Shown here piece by piece: positions 1 to 55,640 of a stretch of 64,000 nt of DNA. How positions within the stretch are numbered: the stretch's first letter is position 1; each line of letters begins with the position of its first letter. The translations under genes and the position numbers were made by a program. The DNA is from Castor canadensis. Taxonomy: Eukaryota > Chordata > Mammalia > Rodentia > Castoridae. The notes below the pieces were generated by a model, which was given only the letters and a program-made list of their open reading frames with translations, searched no databases and was not told the origin of the DNA. The DNA lies in assembly GCF_047511655.1 (NCBI RefSeq), contig NC_133386.1:171141146-171205145 (forward strand), in the 5' to 3' direction.

Positions 1-33
1 TGGGCAGAATGCCTCAATTGTCAGCCTGAAAAG
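1..33 (+). CDS. NAT10: NAT10 penultimate coding exon (3' part only)
   Basis: The window opens inside a coding exon. Read from base 2, the codons give GQNASIVSLK plus the first two bases (AG) of a serine codon, followed by a donor GTAAGG at 34-39. This matches the human NAT10 C-terminal segment GPNASIISLKS as I recall it, with conservative differences. The serine codon is completed by the T at 2473, the first base of the next exon, so frame and splice phase agree. The rest of the exon and gene lie left of the window. Assignment rests on the match to the family tail, the correct junction and the neighbouring ABTB2 gene. Confidence 0.9.
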
Positions 34-646
34 GTAAGGCTCTGAAGTGCGACACACAGCCGATGGCTCTCTGGCTTCTCTGCTCTGTGGCTTTCCCTTG
101 GAATGGAAGGTAGGAGCAAGAACTGAGAAATGTCGTGGCTTACTCTTTGAATCCCCTTGTACCACCTTGGTAATGCATCTACAGACAGACATCTCTAGGC
201 CTGGCTCTCTTCCCTCTTAGTACTCACCAGCAGGCCAGGGCTGGGCCTGTTAGGGATGGCCCGAGAAAAGAGTCCCACACTCTCTCTACTTCAGCACAAT
301 GTTGACCTCAGAACAGCAGCTCAAGGGACTGTGTTAATACCATTGTTGCTTTAAAAGTGAGGTAAGCACAGTTTGAAGGAGTTAAGTAATCTCCCAGGAA
401 GCACACAGTCAGTGAAAGAGCCAGGGTTGGGACTAGGTGTGTCCTCTACAAAGCTACCACAATGTCCTTCCTCTGAGCCAGCAATTCGCAAAATTTGGGG
501 TCTTAGAGTTCTTTTATATCTTAAAAAGACTGAGACCCTTTGTTTATGTGGGTCATATCTATTCCTATTTCATATACTAAGAATTAAAAACTGAGAAACT
601 AAAAAAACATTCATTTGAAATGAACAATGGACTTACTGTAAGTTTG

Positions 647-745
647 GGGTTGTTTTGTTTTGGGGTTTTGTGGTGCTGGGGATCAAAGCCAGGCCTTCTT
701 GAATGATAGGTGAGCCCTTTACTACTGAGTTAAATCCTAAGTGGC
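647..745 (-). mobile_element. tRNA/ID-like SINE fragment
   Basis: The + strand reads tggtggtgctggggatcaaa, the reverse complement of a tRNA-like B-box region, followed by a degraded A-box region near 715-740. The element therefore points to the - strand. Divergence is high and no target-site duplication is obvious. Confidence 0.6.
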
Positions 746-1356
746 ATTGTTTTATGTTTATATTTTTGCAAATCTCATTAATAGAAAGCAGCTGCATTCT
801 CATGTCTGCCTCTGCATTCACTGTAGTGCTGTAGCATCTTATGCCCTCTGGGAAATAAACGTTTATGAGAGAAGGAAAAGGAAGAAGGCAAATTGCATAT
901 TAGTATCAGTATTAAAGTAGTTTTGATCTCTTGAACCACCCAGGAGTCCCTAAACTGCATTTGAAAACCTTCACTACAAGCTTCCAATCTGCAAAGGGAC
1001 ACATTTGTAGACAGCATGGTTGCTTGTCCTGGAACTTTCATCATCATTCCTTTAGGAACAGCATGAGGCCTCCTCTGCCATGGGCATCTGCAGATGAGGC
1101 TTGCACAGCTGATGTGGCCTTGGTAGAGAGGGCATTCTTGGCATTACCATAGTTACTGATCGGTCCCCTGAAAAATAGATTTTGAAAGCATTTGGAGAGG
1201 AAACCTTGTGATTCTTGGAACCATGGATCCCAGAAGTCAGGTGTTATCTTCTGTTGTCTCCATAAAGGTTCTTGAAGGTTCCAGTGTTGATAGCAGACAC
1301 ATTTCTCAGCTGTTGTCAGGTGTGGCACAAAGGCCCACTGTCAGTGTCTTATTTGT

Positions 1357-1435
1357 CTGCAGTGCTGGGGATCAAACCCAGCAACTGGTGTGTGCTAGGC
1401 CAACGCTCTTCTGCTAAGCTGCATCCTCAGCCCTA
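1357..1435 (-). mobile_element. tRNA/ID-like SINE
   Basis: Reverse-complement ID-type unit. 'gtgctggggatcaaaccca' is the B-box side and 'taagctgcatcctcagcccta' the A-box and leader side (one base of the 21 is flank). It is better preserved than the copy at 647-745. Confidence 0.65.
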
Positions 1436-2352
1436 GTGCCTCCTCTTTTTGATTTGGGAAGTGTGATAAATGGCACAGAGCACCCCCATGCTTCAACCTT
1501 GAGTGTGGCTTTGACTACCACAAAAGGCCAAGAAATGGGCCTGCTGCGGAGAGGCTGGTTCTGTGCCCTGCAGGGCATGGCCTCCTCTTCTGCTGTTCCT
1601 TTGTCTGTTTCTGCTTGTGTGGAGTGAACCCAACATGCATGGTGCTTCAGGTGCATGATGGCTCAGAGTAAAGGGAATGTTTGTATGTTTTAGATAAAAA
1701 CACTTGTCAGTCTGTCATTAAAGATTCTTTGAGGCCTTACTTGTAATGTCAGTGGTTTCTGGGAATGTTTGCTTTTGGAGGGAATGTTTGTTCTCAGGCC
1801 AAAGTGCTGTGGAGAGGGTCTTTCATCTCTAAAGGTTTCTTACTAGAAGGTGGTGCCATCCTGTCACAGAGCTTCCAGTGGACATGTCAAGGTGGAACTT
1901 GAGTTGCTATTCCTTTGGGTTTTTTCTATTTGTTTAGGACAATGGCAGCATATCGTAAAGGATGGCTGGCTTTCCTTGCAGTCTTGTGCTTTGTGTCTTC
2001 GGGTCACTGGGATAGCTTGTCTATTTACTGGGGTAACCAGTGGTGAGAGTGGTGGGAGGGAATCTCCCTTATGGCACTTAGCTGTTTCTAGGCCTCAGGA
2101 GGGGAGATCACATAGCATTAGAGAGAGCCTGGATTTCAGGTGTTAATATGTAGATTTGTTCCTCTACACACTCAGCACTTGGTGGCCTGTTCCCAACCTC
2201 CACCACAATGCTTGGAGTCTTTATAGATTTGCAGGCAACATGTCTGACTGGGTGTTCTTGCCTCAAGGTTTAGGTAGTGAGGACCCTTTTTCAGACAAAG
2301 CAGAGCAACCTGAGGTGTTTCAGATTTGTGCTGCTTCATTCTTTTATCCCTA

Positions 2353-2370
2353 GTGTGTGTGTGTGTGTGT
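2353..2370. repeat. (GT)9 microsatellite
   Basis: Nine GT units abut the start of the SINE at 2371. The run sits where the A-rich tail of a - strand SINE would be, so it probably grew from that tail. Confidence 0.9.
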
Positions 2371-2450
2371 TTTGGTGGTGCTGGGGTTTGAACTCGGGGC
2401 ATTTCATGCTTGTGAGGGAGATGCTCTATCACTTGAACCACACCTCCATC
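2371..2450 (-). mobile_element. tRNA/ID-like SINE just upstream of the NAT10 terminal exon
   Basis: The + strand shows 'ggtgctggggtttgaactcg' and 'tcacttgaaccacacctcc', the reverse complement of an ID-type SINE. Its 5' end abuts a T run at 2451-2462 that serves as the polypyrimidine tract of the last NAT10 exon, so the insertion lies only about 22 bases from the acceptor. Confidence 0.75.
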
Positions 2451-2472
2451 TTTTTTTTTTTTAACACTCCAG

Positions 2473-2584
2473 TGACAAGAAAAGGAAGTTGGAAGTCAAA
2501 CAAGACACCATACATAACAAGAAGTTGAAGAAAAACAGAGATATGAAGAACAAAAAAGACATGAAACTGAAGCGGAAGAAATAG
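2473..2584 (+). CDS. NAT10: NAT10 terminal coding exon (lysine-rich tail, stop TAG)
   Basis: NAT10 is the nucleolar RNA cytidine acetyltransferase. It uses acetyl-CoA and ATP to make N4-acetylcytidine in 18S rRNA, in some tRNAs with THUMPD1, and reportedly in mRNA. This exon encodes only the extreme C-terminus. After completing the split serine it reads DKKRKLEVKQDTIHNKKLKK and then NRDMKNKKDMKLKRKK before TAG at 2582-2584. The human tail ends KNKKDMKLKRKK as I recall, an identical ending. The segment is strongly basic and low in complexity, as expected of a nucleolar-targeting tail, and contains no catalytic residues. The middle (VKQDTIHNKK) differs from what I remember of human, as expected for a loosely constrained tail. 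The acceptor AG is at 2471-2472. Confidence 0.95.
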
Positions 2585-3310
2585 TGAAGAAAACCTGAGT
2601 GTCAGTGGCCAAGTTGTGAGGAGATACACCTGACTTCTTCAACCATCTCTGGCTGGTTTGGGCAACAGCCTGGACAGTTATAAACAACAAGGCGCTCAGC
2701 AAACTCTGATGCCAACCAGTAATTCAGTGGATAGGACTGACTATGTCTGTCTGTGGGCCCACCCTGGCCTAAGGCAAAGTCACTCCCCAGTGGGTCTGCT
2801 TAGGACTTGATGGTTGGTCAGTGCTCTGGCACAGGCGGGGTGGTGTCCCCCTACCCTCCTTTCCCATAAATTCCTATTGCACGTTGGACCAGCTTTTCAG
2901 GCTCATTCCCACACATGCCGTGCTGATTCTCATCACTTCCCAGGTCCTTTAGTACACAATCTCTGGTAATGCTGATTACCAGATCTCAGGTTGATGATGG
3001 ACTGCTGGGTCTCATCACAGTCTTGTCCCAACACCCTGAGGCCTGGAGCAGCAGGACCTGTCATGCACCCAGTGTCATGGCAGGCCACTGTTGCATGCTG
3101 GCCCCAGGATTTGCTGATGCCACCTTCTTTTCCACTCCTGCCTGTGGTGAGCCTGTAGTTCTGAGTGCCCCAGAAAAGCCTGAGCCCTTATTTAAGTGGG
3201 ATATGACATGTTAGGTCATTTGGGAGAAAATGTTGGGAAAGGCCCTTTTGCTAGCAGAGGTGAGGGGAGGGACAGGGAATATTTTCAGTAAATAACACCT
3301 TAGAAAGACC
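2585..3310 (+). other. NAT10: NAT10 3' UTR (end uncertain)
   Basis: Transcribed sequence follows the stop at 2584. No canonical AATAAA occurs on the + strand in the next several hundred bases. The best nearby candidates are CATAAA at about 2875 and AGTAAA at 3287-3292, both known weaker variants. I place the end just after the second, giving a 3' UTR of about 0.7 kb. A longer form running to AATAAA at 6773-6778 cannot be excluded from sequence alone. Confidence 0.45.
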
Positions 3311-4127
3311 ATTTGCTTGTGGGTGCTTATGAAGTCCACACCTGTGAAAGTTGCATGTTGCCCTGTTTCTCCTGTTGAATCTTGGCTGACAGGGCCAGAG
3401 GTGTGCAGTGTGGATGGAACTTCCTAACCCAGGTGCCTGTGAGAGAACTGGCAGGTACTAAATGGTGCTGTGTCACTGGAGGGGTGTGGTGTAGCTGCCA
3501 GGTCCATGTCATTTGGGGACAGAAAATGGCGTGGTGCGTTTATTTAATGGTGTCCATGCCGTAAGTCCACATAGAGCCTTTGTCTACTACTCATGCGTAA
3601 CCTGGGTTGGTAGAAGTCTAATAGAAGGACAAGGGAGTAGAGAAGGCTCTGGACAAAAAGGTTTTAAACACACCCCTCCTGGAACTCACCCCAGTGGGCA
3701 AAGCACAGGTTCTGTACCTGTCCCTAGGACTGCTGCACCTTGTCCCCAGGATGGTCGGGACCTAGGCAACAAGGCCTTTGACTCCCAGAGCTGCTGCTTC
3801 CTCCCTACACCCTCCATTGGGTCTGCAGGAATTTTACTGAGAGGAAAGAGGAGAATAATGCTTTGGTTATTTTCTCACCTGAGAGTGAGAAAGGCCTTTC
3901 AGAGAGGATTATCTTAGGAGAGTGTCCAAAAAGCAGAATACGAATCCTGTATGGTCAGAGCTAGATAATTTGTTGAAAGTTACCCAAGCATATCCTCCTC
4001 AGTCATCGTCCCCAGCCCCAAAGCTTGTCCACTGGCTGTGGGTACAAGGTAAGAGGGGCTCTGAGGCCAGACTGTGAGTGCTTGAATTCTGGCTCTGCCC
4101 TGGCCCTCACTGACCATGGTCACTGTT

Positions 4128-4512
4128 GTGGTTTGAACATCCTCCCAGAAACTCATATTGAAAGTTAATCATCATTGTGAGGTATGAAAAGGTGGAACCT
4201 GTAAGAGGTGATTTGGTCATGTGGGCTCTGCCTTTCTGACTGGGTTAATCTTATGGATAAATGAGTTATCTCAAGAGGGGGTCTGTTATAAAAGCCACTT
4301 TGTCCATTGGATGGGTTCCCTTGCCATAATACCCTGAGCTGCTACTCTGCTGCTTGCAGAGTCATCACTAGCAAGAAGGTGCTCATTGTTTGCAGGACCT
4401 TCACCTTGGACTTCTTAGCCTCTAGAATGGTAAGAAATTTATTTTCTTTAAAACTACCCATGCTTAGTAGTTTATTGGTAGTTTATTTTGTTATATCAAA
4501 GACAGGCATGTG
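4128..4512 (+). mobile_element. solo LTR, MaLR/ERVL type (MST/MLT-like)
   Basis: Begins tgttgtggtttgaacatcct and continues with 'aggtggaacctgtaagaggt', 'gatttggtcatgtgggctct', 'gttataaaagcc' (a TATA-like box at 4287-4296) and an end resembling 'ccagcctccagaactgtgag...' (4420 on). This order of phrases is typical of mammalian MaLR LTRs. No internal retroviral genes flank it, so it is a solo LTR. The subfamily is not assigned. Confidence 0.65.
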
Positions 4513-5962
4513 ACTTCACCCTGTCTGTATTCCAGTTCCACACTTGTCACAGGTGAGTGGTGGGGAGCAGTGGGTAGAACAGAATAGGAAGCGCTCAGGG
4601 CAGTGTCTGAGATGCTACTGGTCTCTGAGTTCTGGGCACTCTGCAGGTGAGGAGACCTGCTCAGTTCCATGCCAGCTCTAAGACGACTGAATGAGGACTG
4701 GCCAGTCCTCAAACCATCCTGAGCTAAAGTCCCCCATGAACAGCAGAGCATGTGATTTGCAGTCTTGGACAAGGTGCATACAAAGAGGAAGTGAATGTCA
4801 GCTGCTATATGGAGTCCTGGCCTTTTTCTTTCAAAGCATGTGTTCATACACAAGTCTTTGCATTTTGTGTTGCAATCTTGGGTCTCCTTCAAACCTGAAA
4901 GGGCATGCCTCCCCCAGACCTCACCATCTGGCCCCCAGACAGTGACATCTGTAAAGCTCAACTGTCTCAGAAGATGAATTCAGATGGGCCAGCTCTGTAT
5001 GCTGTCACCAGGATAGGGAAGGGGCTAAAGAGGCCTGAACAAAGGAGCTCCTCTGTGGTCTCCCACTCCAGGACAGGAGGGGCTGGTACCAGCCTGCTTT
5101 AGTGCTTCCACTGCTCATCTGCTCCTGGCCGTCCCAGAGGACTGAGTGACCAAGAGACACAAAGGGGGTTGCTGAGATAGGAGGAAAAGGGACAGAAATA
5201 GTTCTGTCACCTTGGAAAAATGTAGGCTCATTTTCTGGGGCTATTACAACATGACACCAGTGTGTGGGCCTGAAGGAGGGGGGTGGGGCTGGAAGGCCCT
5301 TGGGCTCCAATAGATAATTTCAGACTAGGGAGAAAAGGACACCCTTGATTCTGTGCACAATTTGGCTAGACATCATAGGGATTCTGTAGAGAGGGTTAGG
5401 GAAGGCCTCTTGCTTCCTGGCAGTAGCTTCTTGGCGGTGCATTGCTGGTTTTGTTGAGGGGAAAGTTGTGACCACCCTATGTGTGGCATGGGGAACTTCC
5501 GGTGGGGAGGGTAATGGGCAGTGAAGAAAGCGAAGCACCAGAAGGAGGAAGGGTGTTACTGTTCACCTACGTGGCCCAGGGTTGGGCTCTGGAACCTTCT
5601 ATGTCAGGAGAACAGGGTCTCCTTTGGAGACAAGGCTCAGGCACTTGGCTGTGTAAATATCTTGTTGCTGCCCACATTGCAGAATGAGCTTCTGTGTGCA
5701 TAGCCAGTGCTTTCAGCCTCAGTTACCCAAGGACTGTGAGACATCAGCTTGGCTCTCCCCGAGTCCGTCTGGCTGCTTACAGTAGCCTGAAGCCTGCAGC
5801 TGAGTAGAAATTGCCCCCCACAATCCCAGATAATGTTACTGAATAAGAAGGTCCAGCTGCCAGAGTTAAGTGATCAAATACCCCATTGCCGTTAGAATCT
5901 TAGCTCCTGGGAAGAATGATTTTTTTCTAATTATTTTAAATATTTGTTCAAGAGTATGTTCC

Positions 5963-6055
5963 TGGGCTAGAGGTGTGTATGGTACAAACAGTAGAGCACT
6001 TGCCTAACAAGCATGAAGTCCTGAGTTCAGACTCCAGTTATCCCCCCACCCCTAA
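5963..6055 (+). mobile_element. tRNA/ID-like SINE
   Basis: + strand unit: 'acagtagagcacttgcctaa' with 'gaagtcctgagttcagactc' gives an A-box and B-box arrangement, followed by a C-rich end and no long A tail. It lies in the NAT10-ABTB2 spacer. Confidence 0.7.
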
Positions 6056-6772
6056 AGAATGTTCCTGATGTACACAGGCCAGAGGGGGCTGTCCCTTTCT
6101 TTAATTTCTCTGCCTACTGGGGAGATCCATACTGGATCCCTTCAAGGGATCCAGACCCCTGAAGGGGCTCAAGCAATGAGGAGGGACCACCTCTGCAACC
6201 TTCATAGTATCTGCCATATAAGGTGGTGCTGAGCAGCTCATCTCCTCCCTGCAGCCCCCAGAGGGCGCTGTGGGCCACACACCGTAGGGCTCTCTCACTC
6301 TGCAAGGTCCCTGGGTCCACTCTGCTTGGTCTCCACCAGGGCCTTTCCCAGGACTGGCTCCTAGTGACCTTTGTCATCCCCCAAGTTTGTGTTCGGGCAG
6401 CGTGTTCCTGAATCACAGCCACTTTGGGTTAGGTTCCCAGTGACCTTAAGAATTGTTCTTTGTGCCCAGACTTCGCACTTGACTCAGCATAACCCGTTAT
6501 CTGTTTCAGGGTCCCCTTGGTGGTTCAGTCAGCCAGGGCTCAGCAAGCTGCAGGCCCAAAGGCAGGTGCCTCTGTCTCAATCAGGCCAGGGCTGGGGAGA
6601 GAGGCCCCTCCCTGCCAGTCCTCAATGTGTGAGGTTGGCATGAGAATGCAAAATATGTAAGCAGCTCCCCATCCCATCCTTCCAGGGAGGCCTGGGATCA
6701 AAGGTTAGGAAAGCCCTAGACACTGTCCTCTTTCCCCAGTCTGGCTTCTGTCCAGTCGAGTGGCACATACAT

Positions 6773-6778
6773 AATAAA
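6773..6778 (+). promoter_or_regulatory. AATAAA on + strand (possible distal NAT10 poly(A) signal)
   Basis: First canonical + strand AATAAA after the NAT10 stop, 4.2 kb downstream. Use by a read-through NAT10 transcript is possible but unproven. Confidence 0.25.
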
Positions 6779-7002
6779 TAATGATGTATCTCATTTCACA
6801 GGTGAGGAAAACAGCCCAGTGAGGGATAGCGCCAGGTTGAGGTCCCAGGGCAGAGGTGAGTGTGGCATGGCACAGTACGCTCTGGTAGGGGGTTTTTTCC
6901 TACTGAGTGGCATGGAATCGGCTCTGGGTTTCCTTTCTGGTCCTGTGGGGCACCTCCCCAGCTCTGAACTCCAAGTAACCTTCTACCAGAAGTAGTGAGG
7001 CC

Positions 7003-8130
7003 AACATCATTGTTAATGTATTTTTATTGTTAATAAAACCATAGTACATTTACATGAAGTGACAACATTAATGTACAGTTACAGTATCATACAATATTAC
7101 AGCAATAAAATAACACCTATTCTTTGTACATCCAGCTCAAGAAGCTAGTTGAAAATATTTTCCAGAATTGCAAGCCCCTGGGGGTTTTTCAAGGTGACTT
7201 AAGTGACACCTCCTAAAATTCCTAGGGCTTTTGGTGAATAAATAGTTTCTAAGGTGCAGCCACACTACACTCAGAGCAAGCTGTCCCAGTGTCTGGTCCG
7301 TCAACAGGTCAGGTGTGGGGAGCCAAGACCGTGAGGGCAGGCAAGGGAGGGGACATGGTGAGGGGCTTTTCCCAGCCCCTCCCTCCCACCAGTGCCATGT
7401 TCTTTATGCCTAAGGCTGCAGTTCCCAGTGAGAAGTGTGCCCTGCTCTCCAGTCCTGAGTTAAAGGAAACTTTCACTTGAGAGGCTCCACCAGGGGAACG
7501 TGTAGGCACTGCTGCCCGAGTCCACAGAGGCAGCCTAGAGCCAGGCCTGAGGTTCCACCCCTTTATTTTGGCCCCTCGCTGCAGCAGCAAGAGCTTGAAG
7601 CCACTGTGCTCTACACTGTACCCCTTTTACACCCTGGGCTCAGAATCCTTGAGCTGGGACTAAAGTTAGCAATCCTGAAGGGACTGTAGGCCCAGCCTCT
7701 ATAATAGTGGCCCATGCCAGGCCTTTTAAAGGCACAGCCTGGAGGACAGGGCCAGGATCTGTGACATATAAGAGAACAAAGGCAAGCTTTTGCTCTCAGT
7801 GGCCTGGGGCAGAGAGGATACATTCTGTGTGTTCCTAGGGATGCCCATAGTCCCAAGTGCCCCAGCTGGGGTGCAGAGAGCTTAGAGGCGAGGTCGTTAA
7901 GGACCTGCTGCTGAGCCTCAGGGATGGTCCTCAAGGTGCAAACTGTGAGGATGCAGAAAAGGGCTACCTTTAGGTGCACGCCACCCTCCTTGCCGGTCAC
8001 TTGTTAGGCAGACAGCTAGACGCAGGGCACATCTGCCTATCCAAGGGTAGATTACCTCCAGAAAAGGTGGTGGGGAAATAGCCCATGAGCCAGGCTCCAA
8101 GAGGGCCTGCAGCCTGTCCCACAACCTGCC
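7003..8130 (-). other. ABTB2: ABTB2 3' UTR
   Basis: On the - strand the sequence below the stop codon (8131-8133) runs without further coding similarity to an AT-rich end. A canonical AATAAA occupies 7023-7028 on the - strand, so cleavage is expected about 10-30 bases lower, near 6995-7013. That gives a 3' UTR of about 1.1 kb. The last 100 bases (7015-7110) are AU-rich, unlike the GC-rich sequence above 7280, which fits a 3' UTR terminus. Confidence 0.7.
7023..7028 (-). promoter_or_regulatory. ABTB2: ABTB2 polyadenylation signal AATAAA
   Basis: TTTATT on the + strand reads AATAAA on the - strand, about 1.1 kb past the ABTB2 stop. + strand AATAAA hexamers lie beside it at 7032-7037 and 7104-7109. 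Confidence 0.65.
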
Positions 8131-52994
<44,864 letters not shown>

Positions 52995-53827
52995 CTGTGG
53001 GGAAGCAAGATGGAGAGGTCACACACAGGAAGGAGGAAAAGTTCTGTGGGCACAGCTGCTGTGACAGGGCTTGTTCTCCTCTCTTCTGGCAGAACAGGGT
53101 CATGGGGCAGATTCCACTGAGCCTTGAGGACGTCTTACTGTGCCTGTGTTCTGGGGGGGTGGGCAGAAAGATAGGTAGCTTTCTTGTGGCTGGGTTTTTA
53201 CCCATGTGGAGGCCATCCGTTCATTGAGTTGCCCCATGAACTGTCCTGCTTAGGCTGGGGCACTCACTGAACATTTACAGCATGTCTGACTGGGTCAGCA
53301 TTGTGCTTTCAGGGTTCTTGGATGACAAAAAGACCTAGCTTTATTTCCATGGTGCTCAGGGGTGACTAAGTTAGAGGTCAGTGACCATCCTGCTACCCAA
53401 AGACCAGTGTGTCCCCCCCCAACCCACCCCGGAGAGTCCCATGTTGCCCACTTTCTTCTTCAAGCCTAGATGGGGTGGGTGTCACACTGGAAAGGGACAG
53501 TCCTGTCTCTCTTCCATTCCAAGAAGGGGACAGCTCCTGGCCAAGTCCAATTAGTGTTTTTCATTAGCACTTCAACAGCTGAGAGCAGAGCTGTCAGAAT
53601 CTGTCCCAGGGGAGACAGACTGTAAGTCCCCCTGGCTCCCTGTGTGGCTTCTTAGCAGGAAGCAGAAAAGCAAAATCAGGCTGGTTTCAGACAACACACT
53701 GCCACCGAGATTCTCACTGCAGCCAGGGTTTAGAGCAGGGATTCTCACTTTTGGTAAGTGTTCTTTCTCTAATGTTTCTTTGTCCAACACCCCCTAACCC
53801 TTGCCCAACTTTTATTGTCGTTTTAGT

Positions 53828-53925
53828 AGATTTTTTTTCTTTTTTTGGTGACACTGGGCTTTAAATTCAGAACTTTATGTTTGTTAGGCAAGCATTCTAC
53901 CACTTGAGCCAATCCTTCAGACTTT
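53828..53925 (-). mobile_element. tRNA/ID-like SINE, reverse
   Basis: T-rich start, 'gtgacactgggctttaaatt' and 'ctaccacttgagccaatcct' are the reverse complement of an ID unit; an ATT run follows at 53932-53941. Confidence 0.7.
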
Positions 53926-54129
53926 TTATTATTATTATTTTTAAAGAAAAATACCCACAGGAATCTAGTCAGTCACTTTTGGGGAAAATGTCCTAAAATT
54001 TCTTGAGCTAACTGGAGAGGCGCTGAGATGTGGCCAAGTCTGAGTTAGAGTCCCCTATGCTCATGTCCAGGTGATGTGACATGAGCAGCAGCTGTGCTGG
54101 GTGGTGCCTCAAAGTGGTTGGGACAGGGT

Positions 54130-54230
54130 CCTGGGGTGGAAGGTTGGGGTTCATAATTCCAGTGCTGGCCTGTGACCAGCACTGTGGTCTTGGGCAGGTT
54201 ACTTAGCCTCTCTGTGCAAGGGTCCGTCGT
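54130..54230 (+). mobile_element. MIR SINE fragment
   Basis: 'tgtggtcttgggcaggttac' and 'ttagcctctctgtgcaaggg' are MIR core; it stops abruptly at the CpG-dense patch. Confidence 0.7.
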
Positions 54231-54339
54231 CCGTTAACTACAGACAACATCATGACTCTGCTCCGAGGACGAGCTGAGCCACTAGGCGGCACCACACTGT
54301 AGCTCCGAGCGGGTCCTCGATGGAATGCTGCTGCTGCTA

Positions 54340-54480
54340 TTTGTACTTTGTGCTGGGAACACAGGCTGTGTTTACACTGTTTCGTTTATCTTTCGACTGC
54401 CCAGGAGGCAGGCACTACAGCTCCATTTTCAATACTGAGAGACCAACAGTGGGAGAGTATGAATAACTTAGGCAAGTAGT
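54340..54480 (-). mobile_element. MIR SINE fragment
   Basis: 'aggaggcaggcactacagct' and 'ccattttcaatactgagaga' are divergent reverse MIR. Confidence 0.45.
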
Positions 54481-55469
54481 GCAGATGAATTCTGTTTGGG
54501 GTTGGGATGGTTCTAACCCCTATCAGCTCAGAGTGCAATGAACGCATCACCAGGGCTCATTCACACTGTCCCTCTTCCATGGCTCGTGTGTAATGCTAGC
54601 CCCTTTCACTCACAAGCCTGGGTGTTTCTCTGCTGTGGGGCACGCAAAACAGCCTGTAGTCTTCCTCTAGCCTAGCCTGGCAGTATCCTCCTGGACCATT
54701 CTGCAGGTTCAGGGCTGGTTAGGCCTGTCATTCCCCTGAGCCAGGCCTCCCCAGCATCCTTGGTGCTAGAGTAGCCAAGGCTGGCTGCCCTGCCCCTCCC
54801 CTTGCCCTTCCCACCAGGACAGGGCTAACTCTGCAAAGCTCCTCATCAAAGCTCAAAATTTTGTTTCTGCTGGAAGAGGAGGGAAAGTGTATGGTTGAGT
54901 CGCTCTCATCCCCTACCAAAGGCCCCGTTCCCTAAAGCAGAAATTCCCTTTGACAGCTGAGTAACCAACCCACTAGGAAGAGCTGGCTCTGAGCACTGAA
55001 ACATGAACAACAAAAGAGAAATCCACCCAACCTCAAGCGACAGCCCACAGACAGCCCAAACAGCTGTGGGAGTCCAAGTGCAGCTCAGCTCCTCCTCCTC
55101 TCTCCCTATTCAGCCACAGAAACAACACTGAGACATGTGGATCAAATTTGCAGTGCTTAGGGCAAGGCAATTGGACATTCAGCTGATTTGTCAAAGGATT
55201 CCCAGAGAGAAATATAATGTCAATAGATTCAGTAACAGGAGCTGGCGGCTCTGTTAATAATAGTCCCCATCTTCCCAGTCATCATCCACCTAACGGGCTT
55301 TCACTTAATACTGTGGCAAAAGTAATTAGGCACCTATTGTTGATAACAGCAATTGATAGCATCATAGCTTGGGCATTGAACTTTTTGCTTTTGAGAGACT
55401 TGTACATCTATTTTGTACTTTATTTTTCTAGCAAGGGAGATGGAGCAGTCAGGATTAATAAGAGTCGCA

Positions 55470-55640
55470 GCTGTCTTTGATTGAGAGCTTATGATGTGCC
55501 AGCCACTGTGGGAACAACTTACATATCATCATGTTACAATTTTCTCCCACCTAGAAGATGAGAAAACCAAGGCAGGACAAAGTTCAGCAACTTGCCCAAG
55601 GTAACTGAGAAAGTGGAGGGGGGGTTGAACTTCAATGTTG
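55470..55640 (-). mobile_element. MIR SINE
   Basis: 'gcttatgatgtgccagccac' and 'caacttgcccaaggtaactg' are reverse MIR phrases. Confidence 0.7.

Larger units (their letters stand above)
34..2472 (+). other. NAT10: NAT10 last intron
   Basis: A GT-AG intron of about 2.4 kb: donor GTAAGG at 34 and acceptor ACTCCAG ending at 2472, preceded by a T-rich run at 2451-2462. It carries three - strand tRNA/ID-like SINE fragments (about 647-745, 1357-1435 and 2371-2450) and a short GT dinucleotide run next to the third. I see no other coding exon in it; the remaining sequence is unassigned. Confidence 0.85.
3311..6995. other. convergent spacer between NAT10 and ABTB2
   Basis: No conserved exon is visible on either strand. 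Contents: a partial MIR-like stretch (about 4030-4120), a solo MaLR-like LTR (4128-4512), an ID-type SINE (5963-6055) and otherwise unassigned single-copy-looking DNA. The open frames here lack codon structure or recognisable homology. Confidence 0.6.

Noticed and set aside
4491-4961. 156-residue - strand open frame in the convergent spacer
   Set aside because: Begins in the LTR end, no domain or codon pattern, no splice or promoter signals.
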